NCBI RefSeq assembly: GCF_018446385.1
Contig: NC_056000.1
Location: 48,950,722 to 49,014,721, forward strand
Direction of reading: 5' to 3'
DNA: 64,000 nt
Source: Zingiber officinale
Lineage: Eukaryota; Streptophyta; Magnoliopsida; Zingiberales; Zingiberaceae
Shown: positions 47,436 through 58,033 of the stretch, in pieces
How positions within the stretch are numbered: position 1 is the stretch's first letter
Layout of the letters: each line of letters begins with the position of its first letter
Program-made: the position numbers and the translations under genes
Notes under the pieces: model-generated
What the model was told of the DNA's origin: nothing
The model's database searches: none
What the model saw: the letters and a program-made list of their open reading frames with translations, nothing else

Positions 47436-48285
47436 CCTCAGGGCCGTCGAGCTCCGACGTTAAATATCGAGAGATGAGCCGGCGTCTATAAATAATCCGA
47501 GCGGAAGACCGTCGAGCTCCGACGTTAAATATCGAGAGACGAGCCGGCGTCTATAAATAATCCGAGCGGAAGACCGTCGAGCTCCGACGTTAAATATCGA
47601 GAGACGAGCCGGCGTCTATAAATAATCCGAGCGGAAGACCGTCGAGCTCCGACGTTAAATATCGAGAGACGAGCCGACGTCTATAAATAATCTGAGCGGA
47701 AGACCGTCGAGCTCCGACGTTAAATATCGAGAGACGAGCCGACGTCTATAAACGTCCGAGCGGAAGACCGTCGAGCTCCGACGTTAAATATCGAGAGACG
47801 AGCCGGCGTCTATAAATAATCCGAGCGGAAGGCCGTCGAGCTCCGACGTTAAATATCGAGAGACGAGCCGGCGTCTATAAACGTCCGAGCGGAAGACCGT
47901 CGAGCTCCGACGTTAAATATCGAGAGACGAGCCGGCGTCTATAAATAATCTGAGCGGAAGACCGTCGAGCTCCGACGTTAAATATCGAGAGACGAGCCGG
48001 CGTCTATAAATAATCCGAGCGGAAGATCGTCGAGCTCCGACGTTAAATATCGAGAGACGAGCCGGCGTCTATAAATAATCAGAGCGGAAGACTGTCGAGC
48101 TCCGACGTTAAATATCGAGAGACAAGCCGGCGTCTATAAATAATCCGAGCGGAAGACCGTCGAGCTCCGACGTTAAATATCGAGAGACGAGCCGGCGTCT
48201 ATAAATAATCCGAGCGGAAGACTGTCGAGCTCCGACATTAAATATCGAGAGACGAGCCGGCGTCTATAAATAATCCGAGCGGAAA
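47436..48285. repeat. minisatellite array 2 in gypsy element, 65-bp unit
   Basis: Thirteen units of 65 bp (two are 62 bp) carry CGTCGAGCTCCGACGTTAAA, TATCGAGAGACGAGCCGGCG and TCTATAAATAATCCGAGCGG. Units differ from one another at only zero to three positions by eye. Nearly every unit has a TATAAATAA motif. Confidence 0.95.
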
Positions 48286-49236
48286 ATACCCATAAAAGGG
48301 ATGTAGTTGCCCCAGAAACCCGTCTTTAATAGTTAGATCGTCTCTACGGTCTGCTCGGCCTAGCACCTAAGGGTACATAGGTGTCTAGCGAGCGATTTTT
48401 GCAATCAGAGCGGAATATTGAATAGTTGAAATATTGCGTATGAAGCCGAGCGGAAATATGATGCCAAATACTTAAGCGAGGTGATAATAGGCGAGCAGAC
48501 AACACATATTCGACAGCAAAAAGAGTACGTGAAAGATAAGCATTGCATTAAAATTCAAGCTTAAGGCCGAGCGGCCTAAGTACAAAAAAAGGTCTTTTTG
48601 GCCTAGCGGCCTAGAGTCTACTTAATGAAGTCATAGAGGTCCCTCGGAATATTGCTTAGAAGTGCCACCTGATCGCCGGCTGGAATATTGGTGGATTCCG
48701 GAAGAAGGCCCTTCGACTTCAGATAGGTCATAGTGGTAGTAATGGCCAAGTCAAAAGCTGAGTATATCCGCTCGCAAATTTTCTCTGAGAATTCGGGCGA
48801 TCAGATGTAACTCTGTCTTAACGCAGCGATCCGGCTTGGCTCGGCATCTTGATATTCTTTGAGAGCCGCCTGGGAGCCGGTAAGGGCCTCATTTAACTGC
48901 TGAATCTTCTCCGCGTCACCCGAACGGCTCGCCTTCTCCTTGTCGAGCTGCTCTGTCAACTCTTTTATCTTCAGCTCCAGGCCCCGAGCCTCCACGTTCT
49001 TCTTCTCCAGGTCATTCAATCATTCGGAGCATTTAATGAAAGCATGCTCAACCTTAATGTCGAAGATTGGCGCAGAACACGAGGGGATCCGGTGAATACC
49101 ATTGTTGGTCCGTTCAAGGTTATATCTATGGTTGACCGAGCGGAGGGTACTAGCACGAAGGAGCCGTTCGACCATACTCGCAGTCCAGTCAGTCGGACTA
49201 ATCGCCTCCTTCGACTAGACTTGAAGGGGAGGCAAG

Positions 49237-50137
49237 TGATCCGGCGATAAGAACAGGGGACCCTCGTTGTAAGGGGTCAACGTCACGTGGAAGTTAAAGA
49301 GCCGGGCGGTCCATCGAAGAAGGTCGGACTAGCTAGGCTGACCGACCGGGCGGCCAGATTGGACGACCGGATAAATTGGGCTGACCGTCCGGGCGACCAT
49401 CCGGTGTTTAGCTAAGGGCAAAAAGGCACCCTTATGGAAGGGGTTCCGACGCTCATTGGGTAAGATCGTAGGGCCGAGCGTACAGCACGCTCAGCCGAAG
49501 ACATTAAGCATACTGCTGACAGTCACCACAAAGCACTACCGATAGTTTCCCAAGTGCACTATCATACGTGACCGGTCGGACAGAAGACGGACATGGGCCG
49601 GCCGGATATCGGAGGTCGTCCGGCCGGACGCTCGACGGTCAGCTGGTCGACGTCCGCTAGTGCAAGAATCGAGTGGAAAAGGACAAGGGACATCTTTTTC
49701 TGACAGCAAGTAGGTCGCACGTGTAGGCCATGCTCCAAATCTTATGACAGGGGATTCCGCTGTCCCATCAAGGACATGCGGGGACTGTAGCAGTATGGGG
49801 TCAGGTAAGCTCACTGACGGGCCTTTACTATGGTATGGGCAGAGGACACGTGTACACCTCGGTATGTGTGCACCTGCTTCTCCACCCTATATAAAGCCTC
49901 TCATCCTTCACCGGAGGTACATTTTTTTTGGGCTATGCGTTCTGAGACTTTGGGAGCCACCTTTTTTATCGTTGTTTACCTGACTTGAGCGTCGGAGGGT
50001 TGCCGCTGGGAACCCCTTCCCGGCCCGACTTTGGTGCAGGTTCGCCGGAGCATCGTGCCACCCGTCGAAGATCCACATCAGCAGTCGAAGAGTGCCCCGT
50101 GCCCAGCGTCCGTTGATTCGGCCTTCGGACAGGATCA
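49237..50137 (+). repeat. 3' LTR of the gypsy element
   Basis: 901 bp, nearly identical to 44685-45588 throughout. The TATA box is at 49887-49896. It directly follows the purine tract. Confidence 0.9.
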
Positions 50138-50562
50138 ACTATCAAGATAAATCGGAAAGTGATTGCGATTGTTCATCCGAAGTAGCCAATGTTATTAGGT
50201 TGGTACTCCCATGGAAGGAAAATGTCATGTAGTATATCATAAGTTGAAATTCAAATCTTAGATGTCTAATAAATTATTGGAGTGTTTAACCGCTATATTA
50301 TTGCCAAGGGACAAAGTTTTTTTTAGGTTTTTTTGAGTAGTCCAAGTATCTAACTCTTCAAACTGACTAATCATGAAAGTGACCGATTCAATCCCATAAA
50401 AATTTTCCACCAACTACCAAAATAAATCGAGAAACACTCGTGGATGCTCATCTAAGCGACTAACATTATTAGGTTTGTCGCCCCACTTGAGGAAAACTTC
50501 TACAGTGTGAGCCGCATTTGGGATTTGAACCTTAAATGTCGGATTAACTGCTTGGAGGGTTT
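50138..50562. other. spacer between gypsy element and LTR nest
   Basis: 425 bp without ORF or recognised repeat. It is the flanking DNA into which both neighbours inserted. Confidence 0.5.
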
Positions 50563-52050
50563 TGTTGGTGCAGTTTGTACTAGTAATCAGACTCAGATTT
50601 TGATGTATGACAAATGTTAAAGTTAGACTTGTGATTTAACCTATTTACTAAGAGTGCATGACTAAAAGACTTGATGAGACTTGACACTTGACACTAGACT
50701 TAAGTCTAGTTAGGTTGATAACTGATATATGAAGATCATATAAGTTGATATTTGGAAGGAAGTCCAGTTGGGTCTATGGGACCTGACAACGGGCTGAAGT
50801 CCAAATGGGGCATCTGGCAGGAAGACTTGGCGGGTCAAGGATCGAGTAAGTCGACAAATGGTAAGTGAGGTAAGCATTGGAGGAGAGTGATCCAGTGAGG
50901 ACGAGCCCCAGTGGGGTTGTAGGCGCTGATTCAACTTAGATTCATTTTGGAAGTCTAAGTTGAGATTATGGCTAGATTTTGATCTTGGTGAGAAAGGATC
51001 AAAGTTATAAATTAATCTTGTTTTAAATATGCTAACTCTATTTTCAGGGTATTTTTTTGGACTAACATGTCTTGCAAGAAATCAAAGCTGCAAATTGGCT
51101 GGAAAAAGGATTTCCAAGCGCCCCGAAAGGGTCCAGGCGCTTGGAGATCTGGGGGCTTGAAGCGGGTTCAGGAGCTTGGATTGGGTCGAACCTAGCCATG
51201 TGTGTAGTTGAGTTGGCACACTCCGATTAATCAGCCACGTCAAAGTCAAGGCACCTAGAGCTGGTCTAAGTGCTTAGAAGTGTATAGAGGCAAGATGGAT
51301 AGAGCTTTATTGAGGTACAAACACGTCAGTGGTCTAGGTACTTAGGAGTGGTCCAGGTACTGGGAGTGGTCCAAGTGTCTAAAGTTGGATAACTCAGTGT
51401 TGAAGCAGGATCAAATAGGCTTCAGTGGAGGCGCCAGAGTGGTTCAAGTGCTTGGAAAGGCTTATAAAAGAAGTTTCTGTTGGTACAATTTGCATTAGCA
51501 ATTTAACTCAGGTTTTGATGAATGACAAGTGAGTAAAGTTAGGTGTTGTCGTGGTCTAACCTTGTTATCGAGTGTGCAGGGTTGACTAAACCCAGTCAGA
51601 ATGTTTGATTCCTGATTGATTCAAGACCAGATGCGTGAATTTGGTAAGTCGGGATGTTCGATTCTCGATAGGTTAAAGTCCAGATATGAGATTCTAGTAA
51701 GGATCAGGATGTGCTATTTCCGATTGGAGAAGACCGAATGTGTGATTCCGGTAGGTCGGGATGTTTGATTCCCGAAGTCTGAATATGTGATTTCAGAGGT
51801 AACTCTACACCTGGTAAGTAGAGGTAAGTCATTGGAGGAGAGTGACTATGTGAGGACTCATCCTCGTTTGAAGGGATAGTAGGCGTTGGTCTAATTTAGG
51901 TCCATTTCGAAAACCTAAATTGAGACCCTGACTAGATCCTGAACTCAGGGAGACAGAATCTAATTACTACTTCTTACTATGATTGTGCTAAACTTTATCT
52001 TATAGGATATACTTTGTATTGTTGAACTAACATGTCTCGCAGGATAAAAG

Positions 52051-53456
52051 TGTTGGTGCAATCGACCTCTAGGGTTTCGATGTTTGACAATATACCTAAG
52101 TTTGGGTAATTTGACCAAGGGTTGACCCAAACAGGACTTGATGCATGTTTGGAAGAGAGAAGTCTAGTCAGGATTAGATGACTAGCAAAGGTAAGTCCTA
52201 ACCAAAGGTTAGGTAAAGTAGAAGTCCTAGTGAGTGAAGTTAGGTGGTGGAAGTCCCGATGAGTGAAGTCGGGCCCTAGTGAGTGAAGCTAGGTGGAGGA
52301 AGTCCTGGTGAGTGAAGTCAGACCCTGGTGAGTGAAGCCAGGCCCTGGTGAGTGAAGCTAGGTGGAGGAAGTCCTGGTGAGTAAAGTCAGGCCCTAGTGA
52401 GTGTAGCTAGGTGAATGAAGTCTTGGTGAGTGAAGTCAGGTAATGGAATTCCTAGTGAGTGAAGCTAAGCAAAGGAAGTCCTGGTGAGTGAAACCAGACA
52501 ATGAAAGTCATAATGAGTGAAGCTAGATAACCCTAGGGAGGTAACCCTAAGTTTACTGTACTGTTTTATTGTGCTAACTCAGTGTTGCAGGAAAGTCCAG
52601 CTAGGTCGACAAGCTGACTAGATGTCTGGCACGAAGTCCAGCTAGGTCAACGGGCTGACCTGATAGCTGGCACGAAGTCCAGACGGGTCGACGGGCTGAC
52701 CGAACGCCTGCAGGTAGGTTAAGGTAAGTTATTAGAGGAGAGTGACTTGGTGAGGACCCGGCTGGAGAACTTAGGCCCCAATCTAACTTAGAATCATTTC
52801 GGAACTCTAAGTTGAGATCATGACTAGATTCTGGTCTCGATGAGACGGAATCTAATTACTACTCTTTTTGTATTGTGCTAACTTCTGTTTTGCCGGGTAG
52901 TTTAAACTATTATTTTTGCCTCGGACTAACTCTTTTTTGCAGGAGAGGGGCATTCTAGAGAAAGATAGTCCGGGCGCCCAGAAGGCAAATTTTATCCCAT
53001 CGCAGTCGTCACATGTGGAGCTTACTGGTTGGCTGTGCTACGTCACAATCCAGGCGCCCGGAAGGGATCCGGGCGCCCAAAACCTCCTATATAAGGAAGG
53101 TGAGTCCTGAAGCAAAGAACAACAATGATATCTGCTCTACTGCGCTGTGCTCTTGCGACGCTGCTTCTCTGACAACCTGCGGCTCAAGTTCTGTTTATGT
53201 TTGTCGATATTGTTCATTTTTTATATAGTTCTTGTACTCAACTCTGTAAACCTGTTTACGAACTATTAGTGATTGCCTAACGAAAGCACTCAACGAGTGC
53301 GGGCCTTGGAGTAGGAGTCGACCAAGGCTCTGAACGAAGTAAATTGGTTTGTGTTAGTATTATTTTATTTTCATTTTTTCGTTGTGTACTCAACTACGAA
53401 TTTTTCGATCGATAATTCACCCCCCTCTCTTCTCTATTGACTTTCACGATCCAACA
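52051..53456 (+). mobile_element. LTR C, solo LTR inserted in LTR B (fossil)
   Basis: 1406 bp from TGTTGGTGCAATCGACC to CACGATCCAACA, with near-matching 5-bp flanks (AAAAG, AAACG). It holds a run of short repeats (GTGAGTGAAGY.AGG, 52200-52535) like those of the solo LTR at 19342-21111, GGGCGCC motifs, a TATATAAGG box near 53090, and a CACCCCCCTCTC 3' block. Confidence 0.8.
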
Positions 53457-53547
53457 AAACGGAGCACAAAAGGCCTCGGGTGAACAGTGCCCAAGGTGCC
53501 TTTCATGGTATGGAAGACGCATTCGCACTGTTCATGGAAGACACCTT

Positions 53548-56211
53548 TGTTGGGATATACCCGATGCAGGTGCGTGTTAGAACACGTTTTGTAAACATGT
53601 GCAGTGAAAAATAAAATAATAATAATTTTTAATTATTAAATCACATACACCATATGCATATAAGGATACAACATGCCAAATATAATCGCATAATTAAAAT
53701 TTTACGGGAAGTAAATTTATGCTAAGTATACCTTACAGATGACATATAATGAGAAGAACATCAACCATAGTGATGTTGTCGAACCTCGCCTCTATTCATA
53801 TCCATGCTAAGCTCCTCAAAATAACACCTTGATTATAAACCTCTCATTCAGAAGTTACTAACCACATGTGAAGAAGTGGGATTAAGAGGAAGAAGAAGAG
53901 CACCACATAAGGGAGAGTTTTTTCTCCCTTGTGGTGGTCACGACAACAAGAGGGAGAACCCTCTTGTTGGCGGCGAGAGAGAGAGAGTATAGGGAGAGGA
54001 GGATTGAGTTTCCAAAAGTCAATCAACCAAATAATGAAACTTGTAACTTAATTCTCTCCCAATTACATCTATATATAATACTCTTTAATGAGTTGGATTA
54101 GAAAGTCCAAATCCAACCCATTATCTTTTAACAAAAAATTAGCGCATTATCCCATTGGTTTGGTTCACAACTAAACCAAGTTGGTTCATGACTAATTCAT
54201 AATTAAACCAAATATGGTTCAACTATATTGATCCTGTCCGAACGCTGACTCAACGGACGCTGGGCATGTGGTGCTCTCCGATTTGCTGATATAGATCTCT
54301 GGCTAGTCGTACGAAGCTCCGGCGAACCTGCACAGAAGTCGGGCCGGGAAGGGGTTCCCGGCGGCGACCCTCCGACGCTCAAGTCAGGCAAGCAAGTAGT
54401 AAAAAAGGTGGCTTCAAAGATGTCTCACACGTACCTCCGGCGAAGTATGAGGCTCTTTATATAGCGCGGTGAAAGAGCTCCTACACGTCCACCGAGGCGC
54501 ATACGTGTCCGTAGCCCATACCTCGGTATGTGTCTGTCAGAAAGCTTACCTGACGCCATACTGCTACAGTCCCCGCACGTCGTCGATGGGACAACAGAAC
54601 ACCCCGTTGTCAGACTTGTAGTACGGCCTAGCCATAGGGCTTGACAACTGTCATAAGATGTTCTTGTCCCTCTCTACCGATCACAGGCCAGGGCGTCTGG
54701 CCAGCAGGCTGGACGGGAAGTCCATCCGGACGACCCTTATCTTAAGTGCTGGCCGGACGGAGATCACATCCCGTCCGGCCTGCCGTTGGCATCGATATAC
54801 TGGGGATATTTTCGGTAGGATGCCATGTAGGGACTGTAGCAGTGTCACCTTCTATCAGGCTTTCCGCTCGGCTCTTTGCTACTGTTTAATTGAGCGTCGG
54901 AACCCCAACTTCTGTCGGGGCGACTTTTGCCATCGGCTATTCACCGGTCAGTCGGCCGGGGGGTCGGCCCCTCCTTCTCCGATCGGCCACCTGGGCCTTT
55001 GACTCCCGCGTGGCATTGACCCCTCAGAATGGGGGTCCCCTGTTCTAACCGCCGGATCATATACTATAAGAGATGTAGCCCATCTGCGCTTTCATTATGA
55101 CAAATATTTTCATATTTATCTTAAGTATGGTCCAACCAAACATTTATTTCTTGATCTAAGAATCCTATTCTTTAACTTGTTTTACATCTTTTAGAGACTC
55201 GCTAGTACGTGTGATCCAATAAGTTCCCGATTTATCTTAGACATCCATAATTAACTACTTCATTACAGAACGATCATGAGTGGAACCTAGTAGTAGATTA
55301 TAATTCCCAATTAGTCGAAAAATCATAATTGATTTTAGAACTAATTCTAAACCTTTCAGTAGCTACAGTGAATTGTGCCTTGTTCCTTTCACTCATCTTA
55401 TACCCACTTGGTTTAGGACATGGTCTATGCGTCTGTTCCCACTAGATTAACTACGTCACACTTAGCCCAAGTAATACTTCCTCGTTCTATGGATTCAAGT
55501 TACTCGTACATGTGTACAAGAGTCTTGTACTATTAACATGTGATGCTTTGGCTAAAGACTTTGAGCAATAATCGTAACGAGTGGTCATAGGATATATGTC
55601 TCCTCGCAAGGAGCGGTGAATCCTTTGTGGGCTAGTCAAGCATTTTTGGGCATTTCGACTTATATCTAGTCATCCCGGGTCCACACCTCGATGAGATGCT
55701 TGCTTAAGATGTCAAAGTATAAGTCTCCATGACCAAGATGACTTGTATACCTCAAGTCGAAGGAAACTTGCACTTGAGTTGCAGTAAGAGTTTCACAGAC
55801 ATATTCATATATATAGATAACCATATGAAGTCTTACAGCAAGTCACTCTAATGAACTAATTACTATAACTAGCATCCACGTTTAACTCTCGTATCCTAAT
55901 GTTTCCAGCCAGTGAAAAAACAATTGTTTGACGTACCAAGGAGTATAACCCGTGCTAGTCTTATAGAATTAATTATATCTGAATGCATCAATTTGACAAC
56001 TAGGGAAAATCTAATACGTTCATAATTACATATGTAGGGGTAATTACTAGTTGTGATCCAATCACAATTTCTCTCATACTATGAATTGTATTATGGACAT
56101 TCAGTAAATGAGTTTAAGACAATCAAACATATAATATGCACTCAAATAGTGAATCTATATTTAGTAAAAATCATAAGGCGATTGCCTTAGGACATCTCTC
56201 AAAATCTAACA
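53548..56211. mobile_element. LTR D, unrelated LTR-like insertion in LTR B (fossil)
   Basis: It begins TGTTGGGATATACCC and ends CTCTCAAAATCTAACA; the flanks (ACCTT, GTCTT) fit a decayed 5-bp duplication, and the host repeat TTCGCACTGTTCATGGAAGR continues on both sides. Without its own insertion it is about 1.8 kb. The sequence resembles long copia LTRs with CCTCGCAAGGAGCGGTGAAT-type blocks, but the family is not certain. Confidence 0.6.
54229..55059 (-). mobile_element. LTR E, solo gypsy LTR inserted in LTR D (fossil)
   Basis: The reverse complement begins TGATCCGGCGG and ends GGACAGGATCA, as in the element at 44685-50137. It shares the TATATAAAG box, CTTGAGCGTCGGAGGGTCGC and GAACCCCTTCCCGGCCCGAC. 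It is 831 bp, flanked by TATAT and TATAC. It is clearly more diverged from the LTRs at 44685 and 49237 than those are from each other. Confidence 0.85.
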
Positions 56212-57954
56212 GTCTTCGCACTGTTCATGGAAGGCACCTTCGCATTGTTCATGGAAGGCGCCTTCAGTGCTATGGAAGGCGCATTCTATAGGATAAAATT
56301 TAGACTTTATCGCAGATAAGGACCGAGCTGTTTGGGATTAGATTTCTCATACTAGAGGTGCCTTCAAAGCTATAGAAGGCGCCTTCCACACCCTTTATAA
56401 GGGTGTTTCGCCCAAGCCATTAGAGACAACTACTACATGAGGTTCTACGCATTCGATCAGCTTTCTGATTGCTCCGACTTCCTGTTGTTACTTCATAGAA
56501 GCCTGTTTGCCACCAAGCTACCCTTCTGAGTCATCCGATCATCTCCCGCAAATCGACAGTAACACACGAGCACTCTTAATTATTGGTAATATTTTATTAA
56601 GTGTTTCACTTTTTATTAATGCTTTTAAAAGGGGAAGTGTAGGTTGTTACACTGTCCCCATCTCTTGTATTCGATCACCTCTTCTCGCGGTTCCTTGAAG
56701 AGGCTTTTAATGAATTGTCTATCGATAGGTCCGTAGGACCTGAGTCTTGGAATAAGAGTCATCGAAAGCTCCGAACCAAATAAATCTTTGTGGTCGTGTC
56801 TTTTTGTAGTTCTGTCTATTTCTTTCTCCGTTGCGTACTCTTGTTTTAAAACGTAAAAAGATGAGTTTTTGAAAATCACATGATTCACCCCCCCTCTCAC
56901 GTGCGTCTCAGTCCAATAACTTCGACCAACAAATGTACATCAATCGCTCCAACTTTCGTACTCACGAGCTGCTCTGAGAAGATCTGTATGACACCGAAAA
57001 ACTACTCCGATAACCAATACTCAAGTTACTGCTCTACTCGTTGTCGGTATATTTTACTTATTTGCTTTCTACTTAAATATGTATAATCATTCAAGCATAT
57101 AGTGATTGTCCAATAAAAGCACTAATCAAGTACAGGTCTTGGAATAGGAGTCGTTGAATGGTCTGAACCAAGTAAAACCAACTTATGTTAGTGTTTGCTT
57201 TCCTCTCTTTATTTTCCATTACGTATTCTTTATCTTTACAAAAAATGAAAAAGCGACTCGCGTTATTCATCCCCTCTAGTGCTTTACGATCCTGCAAGTC
57301 TAACTGTTGCATTGTAACCCGGGGGCCAAGCTTGTTTACATTTATTTAATATATACAATATCAATTAAATGAATAAAGTTAAACAACCTATTAAATTAAA
57401 TGAACAAATTTAAACGAATATGTGCTTGACTTTTTCAAGTCTATGAATAAAAATTATGAATTATTTATGAATAATTTTCGTCAACAATGTCCACAAATAA
57501 CCATGTTTGTTAATAAATTTTTTATCAAATTCGTCCCCGAGTTAGGGTGGAGTAGCAATTAGGGACGGAGTTAGGAATTTTATATGGGAGGTAAAGGCGA
57601 AAGATGTGTGTTTATGTTGAGGATATCCCAATATCTCGTGTACTAAAAAATTAAGGGGGGTAGTCGTTGCCATCACCTCGACCTTGGTTTCGTCTCTAGT
57701 GGCAACGATGTTCTAGTGCACTTCCAGATTTATCCTAATGACAGGTAAAAAATTTCTATAGGACAAAATTGATCACCTTCATAATTAGTTGATTCAAAGA
57801 GCTAAAAACTTAGATTATTAAAAAAAAGTCCTTAGCAAACTTATAAATAGACAAAAAAAAAAATCTCAAAACAAACAAGCTTGTAATATCAAACTCAATA
57901 ATCAATCAAATAAATTTAAAAATATAAAAATTTTAAATAAACAAATAAGTTCAA

Positions 57955-58033
57955 ATTAAGAGCTTAGTAATATTTAAATGAACTAAGTTTAACTAAATTA
58001 AGAGCTTAGTAATATTTAAATGAACTAAGTTTA
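57955..58033. repeat. tandem duplication, 42-bp period
   Basis: ATTAAGAGCTTAGTAATATT and AAATGAACTAAGTTTA recur after 42 bp with no differences seen over 37 bp. Confidence 0.85.

Larger units (their letters stand above)
44685..50137 (+). mobile_element. non-autonomous Ty3/gypsy element, Tat-like (fossil, young)
   Basis: Both LTRs begin TGATCCGGCG and end CAGGATCA (44685-45588 and 49237-50137). A primer-site-like TTGGCGCCGTCTGTGGGAAC follows the 5' LTR and a purine tract GAAGGGGAGGCAAG precedes the 3' LTR. CTAT lies on both outer sides as part of the target duplication. The LTRs differ at roughly 14 positions plus a small indel by eye, about 1.5%, suggesting well under one to about one million years at grass rates. 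The internal 3.6 kb has a gag-leader-like ORF (45634-46068), two minisatellite arrays and a minus-strand coiled-coil ORF at 49019-48801 (MNDLEKKNVEARGLELKIKE...). No protease, reverse transcriptase or integrase is visible, so it could only move with help. Antisense extra ORFs are known in Tat-lineage elements. Confidence 0.85.
51478..56931 (+). mobile_element. LTR B, inserted in LTR A (fossil)
   Basis: It begins TGTTGGTACAATTTGCATTAG and appears to end CTTCGACCAACA after a CACCCCCCCTCTC block. It is interrupted by LTR C and by LTR D. Between them lie short repeats of TTCATGGAAGGCRCCTTCGCA (53500-53547 and 56212-56290). It is of the same family as A and C. Confidence 0.6.
50563..57295 (+). mobile_element. 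outermost LTR (A) of a nested LTR stack (fossil)
   Basis: It begins TGTTGGTGCAGTTTGTAC and, after interruption, resumes at about 56932 and ends near 57295 (ATTCATCCCCTCTAG...CGATCCTGCA). The family block GGAGGAGAGTGA...CTAAGTTGAGA...CTAACATGTCT is shared with LTRs B and C. No internal region or partner LTR is seen, so it is probably a solo LTR. The right end is less certain than the left, and no target duplication was found. Confidence 0.6.

Noticed and set aside
47436-48285. Regular 65-bp repeats suggesting a CRISPR-like array
   Set aside because: The whole unit repeats with no unique spacers, there are no cas genes, and it lies inside a plant LTR element.
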